From Akkermansiaceae bacterium (GTDB lineage: Bacteria > Verrucomicrobiota > Verrucomicrobiia > Verrucomicrobiales > Akkermansiaceae), in the NCBI GenBank assembly GCA_021200315.1, contig JAJQGU010000031.1, positions 1 to 51,814 on the forward strand: DNA of 51,814 nt, read 5' to 3'. The translations under genes were made by a program, and so were the position numbers. Numbering within the stretch: position 1 is the first letter of the stretch; every line of letters starts with the position of its first letter. The notes under the pieces were generated by a model that did no database searches, had not been told where the DNA came from, and saw only the letters and a program-made list of their open reading frames with translations. This document shows positions 18,186-25,790 of this stretch, piece by piece.

Positions 18186-19073
18186 ATGCATCCCGTTCCC
18201 CTGAAAATCCCCTCAAGCCACGATCTTTCCTACGTCGATCTGGTGGAACGCGCTCCGCGCTTTGTCTGGAAACGCTTTGGCGATGGGTGCTGCCTGGAGA
18301 CGCTCGCTCTTTTTCCCAAGGGGCATGACCTCGGCCGGGGAGCGGCGGCAGTAGCTTTTTTTCACGGCGGAATGTGGCGGGTGGCAAACTCCGCCGAATT
18401 TTTCCCTTGGGCTCTGCAGCTGGCGGCGCGGGGCGTGGTCTGCTTCATCCCCTCGTACCGCACGCGCGCAGAGTTTGAAGTGAGCACGCAAGAGATTCTG
18501 CAGGACGCCTCCGACTTCTGGGGTTGGATGCTTGGCAACGCCCAACGCCTGGGATTAGACGAACAGCGACTTTGCCTGGCCGGCTGCGACGCCGGCGGGC
18601 TCATGGCTCTGCACGCCGGGATGCCGCCCATCCGACGCCGACGGCTTCGGGACATGTTCCGCGGGCGGGCGTCATTGCCTCCTTTGCCGGCATGCATCGC
18701 TCTCTTTCGCGGAGTCGTCGATTTTTTCGCGCCTGAGATTTCACTGTTGGAAAAGGACATTGAGGATAAGGAAACTCTTGAGGAAGCAAATCCGCCCGCC
18801 CGCCTGGGGCGCCATCTCCCGGCATTGTTTTCCGCCCACGGCATGCTGGATCCTTTGCTGGATTATCGCCGCAGCGAATGGTTTGCCGAGGAATGGGCCG
18901 CCGACGGCAACAAGGCTCAGTGCATCTCCTGCCCCCACGGCGACCATGCCTTTCTTTATTTCAACGTGAACCCCGTCGCCTTTGAGCAGGTGCTTTTCAG
19001 TTGGGAGGCGTTTATGGTCGAGCTTGGCGTCTGGCATCCTTCACAGGCGGAGGGCGAGCTCCTGCTCAGTTGA
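18186..19073 (+). CDS. Alpha/beta-hydrolase fold protein with Asp at the nucleophile position
   Basis: A 295-residue protein of the esterase/BD-FAE-like alpha/beta-hydrolase type. The oxyanion-hole motif FFHGGMW is near residues 59-65, and a C-terminal LFSAHGMLDPLLDYR and CPHGDHAFLYF supply the expected Asp and His. The nucleophile elbow reads AGCDAGG (residues 132-138) instead of GxSxGG, with Asp135 (codon GAC) where serine is expected. Asp nucleophiles occur in epoxide hydrolases and haloalkane dehalogenases, so the chemistry may differ, or the protein may be inactive. No signal peptide is seen, so it is probably cytoplasmic. Confidence 0.82.
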   Translation: MHPVPLKIPSSHDLSYVDLVERAPRFVWKRFGDGCCLETLALFPKGHDLGRGAAAVAFFHGGMWRVANSAEFFPWALQLAARGVVCFIPSYRTRAEFEVSTQEILQDASDFWGWMLGNAQRLGLDEQRLCLAGCDAGGLMALHAGMPPIRRRRLRDMFRGRASLPPLPACIALFRGVVDFFAPEISLLEKDIEDKETLEEANPPARLGRHLPALFSAHGMLDPLLDYRRSEWFAEEWAADGNKAQCISCPHGDHAFLYFNVNPVAFEQVLFSWEAFMVELGVWHPSQAEGELLLS

Positions 19074-19230
19074 TTGAGATTGCTCAATGTCTGGCATTTG
19101 TTTCTTGCGGCACGCGCGCCGGCGCCGTTTTCTTTGCTTTCTCCCCGTTTTCTGCTGAAATACTCCCTTCCATGAAAGGGAGCGCTTCGGGAACGGGTAT
19201 ATGGAAAGAAGGCCGCACACGTCAGCATTC

Positions 19231-20244
19231 ATGATCAGTTTCACGAAAGAGAAAAAGAACCAGTTTCAGCGTGAGGCGGACGCCTTCCTTGCGTCGCTGC
19301 CTGCCGGGCTTCAGAGGATCCAGTCCGAAGCGGTGCGGAAGGCCGTGGATGGCTGCCCAAGCGATCTGCAGCGTGTGAGGCAGACGCGAAACAACGACGT
19401 TGCGCTGCCGGGGCATGTCATCGCCGAATACGTGCGTCCCGACATGCGCCTGTATCGTCCCGCCGCAGAGGCCGGGGAGCAGCGGCCTTTGCTGATCTAC
19501 CTGCATGGAGGAGGCTGGACATTCGGCAGCATCAATAGCTGTGCGCGCTTTTGCGGTGCATTGGCAGGGCATGGGCTCTCCGTACTGGCGGTGAATTATC
19601 GTCTGGCTCCCGAACACCCGTATCCGGCCGCGCTCGGGGATTGTCAGGAGGCCATTGAATTGGCAATGGCGAAAGCTTCTCTTTGGGGGTGTTCGCCCGA
19701 CAGAATTTCCGTCGGGGGCGACAGTTCGGGAGGAAATCTTGCCGTTGTATCCTGTCTGAAAAGAAACGAGGAAGGCTCGTCATCCCTCTGCTCTCTTCTC
19801 CTGTTCTATCCTGTGGTAAAAGCGTGGGAAGACAATTCCCCTTCCTGGCGGAAGTACGCTGAGGGATATGGACTTGACGCGGCGCTGATGAATGCGTTCA
19901 ATCGAGCCTATATCCCGGAAGGAAAACAATGCCGCTTCATTTCTCCGGCCTTGGCTTCCAATGAGGAACTGTCAGGTCTCCCACCTACCTTGTTCATTGC
20001 CGCCGAAAGGGATATTCTATACGACCAGGGAAGGGAGTTCGCTGGGCGTCTGCTGTCCTCCGGCGTGGCCGTACGGTACGTCGCCATACCGCTGTCCGTT
20101 CATCTGTTTGTTACCGTGCAGGGGCAAGAGGCCGCTTTCGAGCAAGCAGTTCGTTTGTCAGCCGCCTTTTTGAAGCGAAGTCAGGAAGAAGCAATTTGCG
20201 CCGCAAGGCGCCATCATGTTTTGAAGTCTTCGGGAGACCGCTGA
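19231..20244 (+). CDS. Alpha/beta hydrolase, HSL-type esterase
   Basis: A 337-residue carboxylesterase of the hormone-sensitive-lipase group. It has LIYLHGGGWTFGSIN (oxyanion hole), YRLAPEHPYPAALGDC, and the nucleophile elbow GGDSSGGNLA with an intact serine. AAERDILYDQG carries the acidic residue, and a late histidine lies in IPLSVHLFVTVQG. The substrate is unknown. The start is uncertain: ATG 19231 gives MISFTKEKKN, and an in-frame ATG at 19201 would add ten residues. It follows the Asp-type hydrolase in the same direction; the 157-base gap holds a 7-bp inverted repeat (163-169 with 176-182 of the 19,100s). Confidence 0.85.
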   Translation: MISFTKEKKNQFQREADAFLASLPAGLQRIQSEAVRKAVDGCPSDLQRVRQTRNNDVALPGHVIAEYVRPDMRLYRPAAEAGEQRPLLIYLHGGGWTFGSINSCARFCGALAGHGLSVLAVNYRLAPEHPYPAALGDCQEAIELAMAKASLWGCSPDRISVGGDSSGGNLAVVSCLKRNEEGSSSLCSLLLFYPVVKAWEDNSPSWRKYAEGYGLDAALMNAFNRAYIPEGKQCRFISPALASNEELSGLPPTLFIAAERDILYDQGREFAGRLLSSGVAVRYVAIPLSVHLFVTVQGQEAAFEQAVRLSAAFLKRSQEEAICAARRHHVLKSSGDR

Positions 20245-20302
20245 TCCGTCAGCTCAATGCACTCAGGAAGAGCTCCCGAGAAGCCATTCTAAACAAAGAG
20301 CC

Positions 20303-20340
20303 GAAAAAGAGCGCCCGCCGATCTCAACCGGCGGGCGCTC
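20303..20340 (-). terminator. Rho-independent terminator facing the minus strand
   Basis: A perfect 12-bp stem (20309-20320 with 20329-20340) with loop ATCTCAAC. On the minus strand it is followed by TCTTTTTCGG. On the plus strand there is no T-run, so as an esterase terminator it would be weak. Confidence 0.75.
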
Positions 20341-20694
20341 CCAACTTACCACCTATGAAACTCAGTGTCCCTTGTCATGGCACCCATGCTCTCTCTTTCA
20401 CGGGAACCGGAACGAACTGTCAGAACTGAGATGCACGCGTGAAACCGAATGTTCAGAAAAACAGATAAAATTTTCAAGACGCGATCATCCCCGAAAAAAA
20501 ATAGATCTCCCATGGATTCAACATCAATATTGCGGCGGCCTTGGAGACAATCGAGACGAAAACGCGCAGAGCTCCCGGCGTGCGCCATAGGAGCGCACTG
20601 TCCGAGAATCTAAACGGAGAACTTTTATCCGTTGAAGCAAAGGGAGCTTTCTATAAGCCCCGCGGCGGGGAGCCGTGCTCCGGGAGTTTCTTGC

Positions 20695-20723
20695 TTGCCA
20701 GGCGGCCGCTCATCTGCTAGACT
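20695..20723 (+). promoter_or_regulatory. Possible galE promoter
   Basis: TTGCCA (20695-20700), 17-base spacer, TAGACT (20718-20723). The leader would be near 57 bases. The -10 matches consensus at four of six positions. Confidence 0.5.
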
Positions 20724-20786
20724 TTTCAGTGAGAAAGCTGTTTGCAGAGCGTTCGGTGAACGGCTCCATCTTTAACCCATATTATC

Positions 20787-21776
20787 ATGAAAGTACTCGT
20801 CACAGGAGGCGCGGGCTATATTGGCTCCCATACCGTGCGCCAGTTAGTGAAATCCGGAGCGGAAGTCACCGTGCTCGACAGCATGGTCTACGGTCATCCC
20901 GCCGCCATCGTGGATTCTCAAGTAAAGCTCGTCAAAGGAGATCTCGGTGACGCCGCAATTGTCTACCCCCTTCTCCAAGAAGGAAAATTTGATGCGGTGG
21001 TTCACTTTGCCGCCTTTATCAACGTGGGTGAATCGGTGGAGAATCCGCTCAAATACTACGAGAACAACATCGCCAAGCCGCTCGTATTGCTGAAGGCCAT
21101 GCTGCTGGCAGGCTGCAGGAAGTTTGTCTTTTCCTCCACGTGCGCCACTTACGGCGTCCCGACGCAAATTCCGATTCCCGAAACGGAAAAACAGGATCCG
21201 ATCAATCCTTACGGCGGTTCGAAGTTCATGCTCGAACGCGTCTGCAAGGACTGCGACCGAGCCTATGGACTCAAGAGCGTGTTCCTGCGCTATTTCAACG
21301 CGTCCGGCTGTTCGGAGGACGGATTGATCGGCGAGGATCACGATCCCGAATGTCATCTCATCCCCAACGTCCTGCTGGCGATCAAGGGGGAGCGCCCCGG
21401 ACTCACCGTATTTGGAACGGATTATGACACCCCAGACGGCACCTGCATTCGGGACTATATTCATGTGGACGATCTTGCGGACGCTCATCTGAAGGCATTG
21501 GATTATCTCATGAAAGGAGGAGAAACCAACTGGTTCAATCTCGGCACGGGGCTGGGGCTTTCGGTAAAGCAAATAATCGACGCAGCCGAACAGGTGACGG
21601 GGAAAAAGGTGCCCGTCACCTACGGCGCACGCCGGGAGGGAGATCCGCCCCGTCTCATTGCAGACGCCCGCAAGGCGAAAGAAATTCTCGGCTGGGAAGC
21701 AAAATGCAAAGACGCGCGCCATATCGTCGAAACTGCCTGGAAATGGGAAACCGGCCCGCATGGCGGTCATTATTGA
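20787..21776 (+). CDS. galE: UDP-glucose 4-epimerase
   Basis: Interconverts UDP-glucose and UDP-galactose for the Leloir pathway and for surface glycans. The 329-residue short-chain dehydrogenase-type protein has the NAD motif VTGGAGYIGSH at its N-terminus, HFAAFINVGESVENPLKYYE, and FSSTCATYG. The catalytic YGGSKFMLE supplies the Tyr-x-x-x-Lys pair, and RDYIHVDDLADAHLKAL follows. Length is normal. It stands as a single gene next to alpha-glucan genes on the other strand. Confidence 0.95.
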   Translation: MKVLVTGGAGYIGSHTVRQLVKSGAEVTVLDSMVYGHPAAIVDSQVKLVKGDLGDAAIVYPLLQEGKFDAVVHFAAFINVGESVENPLKYYENNIAKPLVLLKAMLLAGCRKFVFSSTCATYGVPTQIPIPETEKQDPINPYGGSKFMLERVCKDCDRAYGLKSVFLRYFNASGCSEDGLIGEDHDPECHLIPNVLLAIKGERPGLTVFGTDYDTPDGTCIRDYIHVDDLADAHLKALDYLMKGGETNWFNLGTGLGLSVKQIIDAAEQVTGKKVPVTYGARREGDPPRLIADARKAKEILGWEAKCKDARHIVETAWKWETGPHGGHY

Positions 21777-21820
21777 TTTTCCGCTCATCCATTCCGGCCG
21801 GGAAAATCTCACGAACTGAG

Positions 21821-21857
21821 CCGGCCGCTTTCCGAGGCTTTCCCGAAAAGCGGCCGG
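21821..21857 (+). terminator. Likely galE terminator
   Basis: An 11-bp perfect stem (21821-21831 with 21847-21857) with a 15-base loop, 45 bases past the galE stop. Only TATT follows, so it is not a textbook U-tract terminator. It lies between two convergent genes and could serve both. Confidence 0.5.
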
Positions 21858-22021
21858 TATTGGCTGGTGCCTGATCTTCGGAGCCATGAACCAGTCATCA
21901 GCCTGAGGGAAGTCTCGCCTTCAGTCTTTGCCTTCTCTTCCGAGAAGACAATCATTGCCATTTCCGAAGCCTCCGGAACGAGAGAGAAAATGATTCCGCC
22001 AACTCCGATTGGCGAAGCCCC

Positions 22022-23209
22022 TCACGCAAGACGCATGGTCTTATCGTAATCCCTCAGAAGATTTTCCTTCTTCACGCGGATCTGCAAATCGGCCAGCGCG
22101 TTCATGTAATAAATGTAGCCGTCATAAGGAGAAGGATAGGGAGTGAAACAATTTTCCTTCTGCATGTATTGGAAGTGATCCGCGCTTTGCAGCTTCCGCC
22201 ATACGTGAATGAGATCCGGATCGCGAGACGCCTTCACGGCTCCTTCAAGCTTGTATATCTTGCGAATGGCTTCATCCTGCATCACATTGCCCGTCCATAT
22301 CGAAGTGGTGCCGAACGGAGAGCAGGTGATATTGTTGTGGCAGTCGATCGTCTTGCTCGGCTTCTCCGCAGCGAGCAGCTCAGAAGGCGTCACAAAACAG
22401 CTGCCTTTCTCGATGGCATCCAAGAGAAGAGCGCGCCAGAATTCAAATACGCCTGTGGCATCGCTTTGCCGTTCCCCAAGAGTCTCGTAATCCATCGAGA
22501 GATTCGTGCACTGCCCCTGCTGCTCCGTCAGCCAGTCTGCAAAGGTATAGGGCGAAAGCGGCCACTCGCTCCACGAAGGATCGGTGCGGCGATTGGCTAG
22601 ATCGTTCGAGAGTTCGCGATTGCGGAAAATAGTCGCCGTATTCTTCACCCAGGGAGCGTTGTAGAGATCATTCGAGAATAACCCGGGCAAAGCCGTATCG
22701 TTGCCATCGGCCATAATGCCCGCAAAACCCATCTCCTCCGCCTGGGCGGCAATGGCGTTGGAGTAAAGCATCCCCGTATTCCAAAGGACGTGGGGAGATT
22801 GATGGAAAAGACGTTTAATGAGAGTCTTGTGTTCCTCCACCTGCTCGGCGAATTCTCCGTGGGAATAAATCGAGGCCAACGAGGCATAATAGGGCATGGC
22901 CAAGAATTCCACGCAGCCCGTTTCGGCCAGCTCCTGGAAGGAGGCAACCAAGTCAGGACGATGATATTCCGCCTGCTCCAAAATCACTCCCGAGATCGCG
23001 AGAGCAAAATGAAACCGCCCGTCCGAAAGCTCGATCACTTGCTTCATCAATCGGTTGGCGGGAAGATAACAGCGCTCGGCCACGGCATTGAGCACACGAC
23101 CGTTCATATCGTCATCTTCGTAGAAGGCGTGCTCGCCGATCTTGAAAAAATCATAAGCGATCAGCCGATTCGGTTGATGAGCGTGAAAGGTGAGAGTGAT
23201 TTTTCCCAT
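22022..23209 (-). CDS. Glycoside hydrolase family 57 protein (alpha-amylase or glucanotransferase)
   Basis: A 395-residue GH57 protein. The family opens with a beta strand and HQP motif, seen here as ITLTFHAHQPNRL. Further family patterns are FHFALAISGVILEQ, EFLAMPYYASLASI, and VLWNTGMLYSNAIAAQAEEM, followed by a GIMADGND segment. It should act on alpha-1,4-glucans inside the cell. ATG 23209 gives this N-terminus; the longer open frame runs into the upstream gene. It follows the glycogen synthase-like gene by 25 bases, so both act on the same polymer. Confidence 0.88.
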   Translation of the reverse strand: MGKITLTFHAHQPNRLIAYDFFKIGEHAFYEDDDMNGRVLNAVAERCYLPANRLMKQVIELSDGRFHFALAISGVILEQAEYHRPDLVASFQELAETGCVEFLAMPYYASLASIYSHGEFAEQVEEHKTLIKRLFHQSPHVLWNTGMLYSNAIAAQAEEMGFAGIMADGNDTALPGLFSNDLYNAPWVKNTATIFRNRELSNDLANRRTDPSWSEWPLSPYTFADWLTEQQGQCTNLSMDYETLGERQSDATGVFEFWRALLLDAIEKGSCFVTPSELLAAEKPSKTIDCHNNITCSPFGTTSIWTGNVMQDEAIRKIYKLEGAVKASRDPDLIHVWRKLQSADHFQYMQKENCFTPYPSPYDGYIYYMNALADLQIRVKKENLLRDYDKTMRLA

Positions 23210-23234
23210 GTGAATCGAAAAGTATAAAATTGGA

Positions 23235-24533
23235 TTATCGCCCCAGCACGTGATTGTACACGCGAAGAACCTTGTCGGCGGCCGCGTCCCACGTCGAAGC
23301 CTTGATGTCTTCTGAACTTTGTTCGGCCACTTTCCTGTAGAGTTCATCATCGGTGATCAGACGCACAATGTGATTCGCCATCATGTTGACGTCCCAGAAA
23401 TCCGCTTTCAAAGCCCCTTTCATCACTTCCGCCACCCCGGACTGCTTCGAGATTACGGCGGGAATGTTGAATTGAGCGGCTTCAAGCGCCGAAAGCCCGA
23501 AGGGCTCGGAGACGGAAGGCATGCAGTACACATCCGTAATCGAAAGAAGCTCATTCACTTTTTGTTTATTGAGAAATCCCGTGAAGTGGAATTTATCGCC
23601 CACGCCATGGAAAGCGCCCGTCTCGATGAGCTGGCGCAGCTTTTCGCCGGTGCCCGCCATCACGAAACGCACATTCTCCGTCTTCTCCAAGACCTTGGCG
23701 GCAATCTGGAGGAAGAATTCCGGTCCCTTTTGCGCCGTGAGGCGCCCGAGGAAAAGCACCAGTTTTTCAGGGAACTTCTTTTTGCCGTGAAACACTTTTA
23801 CGGGATCCGCCCCGTTGTGCACAGGGAAGATCTTGGCGGGGTCGATCGCGTAATGGCCGCTGGCGACCGTACCCGTGTACTTCGATACGGGGATCACAGC
23901 GTCAGCCTGTTCCATGCCGTACTTCTCGATGTCGTAGATCCAGCCGCGAGCCTCGGCACCCGCGCGGTCGAACTGCGAAGCGTGCAAATGCACCACGAGC
24001 GGTTTGTTTGTGGCCTTCTTCACCTCCACGCCAGCAAGGTAAGTGAGCCAATCATGCGCATGCACGAGGTCGAAATCCATCTTCATGGCGAGCTTGGCGG
24101 CAATCTTGGAGAACTCGATTACCTTGCGGGCCAAGTCACCGGCATAGAGATCCTCCTTGGAGGTGAACAGCTCCAGATCGTTCCGGTGAACTTTCGAAAA
24201 GACCAGCTTCCCTTCCTGCGTGAATCTCACCACATGGGAGCCACCCTCAATATGCGCATAGGGGTTCAGATCCACAGGGGCGTGCTCCACCATGGCAAAG
24301 CTCTCATAACGATAGCCATCCTCACAATTCTCCACCTCTTCCAGCCGCAGATTGTTGAGTCCGGTGAGGGAAAAGCCGTCATAGACGACGCTCGGGTCGG
24401 CCTTCGGTACAATGACTCGAAGATCTACTTTCTTTGCCAGAGCCTTGGAGAGCCCCATGCATGCTACGCCCAAACCGCCGTTGATCAACGGCGGGAATTC
24501 CCATCCCAGTTCTAAAACCTTGATTCTGTCCAT
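23235..24533 (-). CDS. Glycogen synthase-like glycosyltransferase, GT4/GT5 fold
   Basis: A 432-residue GT-B glycosyltransferase. The N-terminal KVLELGWEFPPLINGGLGVACMG is the nucleotide-sugar loop seen in glycogen/starch synthases, DLVHAHDWLTYLAG follows, and the C-terminal half has LVLFLGRLTAQKGPEFFLQ and the E-x7-E motif in SEPFGLSALEAAQ. Its pairing with a GH57 gene indicates alpha-glucan storage. Whether ADP- or UDP-glucose is the donor cannot be told. It has its own promoter (24585-24613), and a nine-C run lies about 50 bases upstream of that. Confidence 0.87.
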   Translation of the reverse strand: MDRIKVLELGWEFPPLINGGLGVACMGLSKALAKKVDLRVIVPKADPSVVYDGFSLTGLNNLRLEEVENCEDGYRYESFAMVEHAPVDLNPYAHIEGGSHVVRFTQEGKLVFSKVHRNDLELFTSKEDLYAGDLARKVIEFSKIAAKLAMKMDFDLVHAHDWLTYLAGVEVKKATNKPLVVHLHASQFDRAGAEARGWIYDIEKYGMEQADAVIPVSKYTGTVASGHYAIDPAKIFPVHNGADPVKVFHGKKKFPEKLVLFLGRLTAQKGPEFFLQIAAKVLEKTENVRFVMAGTGEKLRQLIETGAFHGVGDKFHFTGFLNKQKVNELLSITDVYCMPSVSEPFGLSALEAAQFNIPAVISKQSGVAEVMKGALKADFWDVNMMANHIVRLITDDELYRKVAEQSSEDIKASTWDAAADKVLRVYNHVLGR

Positions 24534-24584
24534 GGCCGTTCTTGTTTTTGAGTACGCGCCTGCCTGTGAGCAGCGTCAAGTCCA

Positions 24585-24613
24585 AGTAAACCCTTCCGCT
24601 CTCCCCCTGTCAA
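24585..24613 (-). promoter_or_regulatory. Promoter of the glycogen synthase-GH57 operon
   Basis: Minus-strand TTGACA (24608-24613, perfect), 17-base spacer, TTTACT (24585-24590); leader near 45 bases. Confidence 0.65.
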
Positions 24614-24676
24614 GCCCTATTCTCCGCACAGACGTGAATTTATCGGAACAGGAACTCCCTGTCCCCCCCCCGCCTG

Positions 24677-24919
24677 TCACTCTTGTTCGTCAAGAGTCTT
24701 TTTGATATCCTGCAAAGCTGCAATAAAATCGTCCAGAATTTCGATCGGTACCATGATGCGATCACGATTCGTACTCACTTTTTCCGTAATCCTCACCACG
24801 CGCCCGCGGGCATTCTGCTTCAAATCCAAAAAGAAAGTTTTCCGATCTGTAATGATTTTTTCCGTGCAGATGATTTCGTCATCCGCTCCCCGATCTTTCT
24901 TGTCAAAAGGATGAAACAT
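24677..24919 (-). CDS. PUR-alpha-like DUF3276 small nucleic-acid-binding protein
   Basis: An 80-residue protein matching the DUF3276/PUR-alpha-like family known from Bacteroidota and relatives. The conserved core RKTFFLDLKQNARGRVVRI is followed by a basic strand and VPIEILDDFIAALQDIKK. Members bind single-stranded DNA or RNA; no specific role is established here. ATG 24919 is chosen because a strong promoter lies 17 bases upstream and the longer open frame reads through that promoter. Single-gene unit. Confidence 0.85.
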   Translation of the reverse strand: MFHPFDKKDRGADDEIICTEKIITDRKTFFLDLKQNARGRVVRITEKVSTNRDRIMVPIEILDDFIAALQDIKKTLDEQE

Positions 24920-25367
24920 AATATATATACGCGCACAGTATAGCACTCCGCTCATCCCCGTCAATGATAAATTCCGGAACAGGGCTCATTTTGAGAAAGA
25001 CGAGCGATCGAGGACGGCTCCAGACGGGAGCTCTGCGGACAGTCAAAATTGCCCATGGCTGCCTCATTCCCTTTTTCATCTATAACATGACGCAATCCAT
25101 GAAACAGAACGATGGAAACAGGGAGAAGATACCCGCCGCCGACCGAGCCAACGGCAATAGGGGAGCAGTCAGCCATCAATTCTTCCCTTTTCTTGTTCTA
25201 CGTCATGATTTCTGCTTCCGATCACTCCTTTCTCCGCACCGCCGGAAGGCATGACGAGCCTCCCGGGGAATTCCCGGCACGATTTCAGCGATTTTTTTGA
25301 ACCTTTTGCCCCCTTTTGGTGTCTTATGTCATGTGCGGCTTTTGCCGCCAAACAACAGGATAAAAAA
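24920..25367. other. Intergenic region upstream of the Gly/Gln-rich peptide
   Basis: About 450 bases. Apart from the DUF3276 promoter at its left end I see no gene. Short open frames here have neither start signals nor familiar protein patterns. The promoter of the peptide gene could not be assigned. Confidence 0.45.
24937..24964 (-). promoter_or_regulatory. Promoter of the DUF3276 gene
   Basis: Minus-strand TTGACG (24959-24964), 16-base spacer, TATACT (24937-24942), each five of six to consensus. The leader is about 11 bases and AT-rich. Confidence 0.75.
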
Positions 25368-25652
25368 ATGAAAACCATACTTTCCATGATTGCCTTCGCC
25401 GCCGCCGCCGCGATCGGTGCTTCGGCTCAGGATTCACGGCCGCAGTTCCCTTCGAATGACCGCGGCCCCGCCGCTCATCAGCAGGGGCAGCGCGGTCCTC
25501 AAGGCGGACAGCAATGCGGCCCGCAGCGCGGAGGAAAATGCGGTCCTCAGGGCGGACAGCAATGCGGCCCGCAGCGCGGAGGAAAATGCGGAGCCCAGCG
25601 AGGCCCTCAGGGCGGCCCCCAGGGAGATCGCCAAGCCCCCGACCGGCACTGA
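25368..25652 (+). CDS. Small secreted Gly/Gln/Cys-rich repeat peptide
   Basis: A 94-residue protein with a clear signal peptide (MKTILSMIAFAAAAAIGASAQ). The mature part is low-complexity: GPQGGQQCGPQRGGKC occurs twice in tandem, with a degenerate third copy, giving four cysteines. The two copies reflect a 48-base DNA duplication. Nothing suggests an enzyme. A structural, metal-binding or surface role is possible, and the repeat count may vary between strains. A strong terminator follows it, which supports a real transcribed gene. Confidence 0.7.
   Translation: MKTILSMIAFAAAAAIGASAQDSRPQFPSNDRGPAAHQQGQRGPQGGQQCGPQRGGKCGPQGGQQCGPQRGGKCGAQRGPQGGPQGDRQAPDRH
25493..25588. repeat. 48-bp tandem duplication inside the secreted peptide gene
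   Basis: Two 48-base units, 25493-25540 and 25541-25588, differ at one position as counted by eye. A third, degenerate partial unit follows. Confidence 0.85.
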
Positions 25653-25695
25653 AGCAGGCAGAGGCGGCAAACGCGTTCACTTATGCATATGTCGG

Positions 25696-25723
25696 GACGT
25701 CCCTTTTCGGGACGTCTTTTTTT
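25696..25723 (+). terminator. Terminator of the secreted peptide gene
   Basis: GACGTCCC, loop TTTTC, GGGACGTC (25696-25703 with 25709-25716) followed directly by seven T residues. Confidence 0.9.
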
Positions 25724-25736
25724 GACACTCCGCAAC

Positions 25737-25769
25737 GAAAAACAGCGCCTTCCCCCAGAAGGCGCTGTT
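25737..25769 (-). terminator. Terminator of mutB
   Basis: A perfect 12-bp stem (25741-25752 with 25758-25769) and a five-base loop; on the minus strand it is followed by a T-run. It lies 22 bases past the mutB stop. Confidence 0.88.
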
Positions 25770-25790
25770 GTCTCTGGCCTGCCCGTCACG

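Larger units (their letters stand above)
20245..20786. other. Gene-poor 540-base gap between esterase and galE
   Basis: It holds a strong hairpin with its T-run on the minus side (20303-20340) and the galE promoter (20695-20723). An 80-codon minus-strand frame (20346-20588, stop directly before the hairpin) has no recognisable homology or start signal. The lower-GC stretch 20440-20560 stands out from its surroundings. A small RNA or small gene on the minus strand is possible. Confidence 0.4.
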
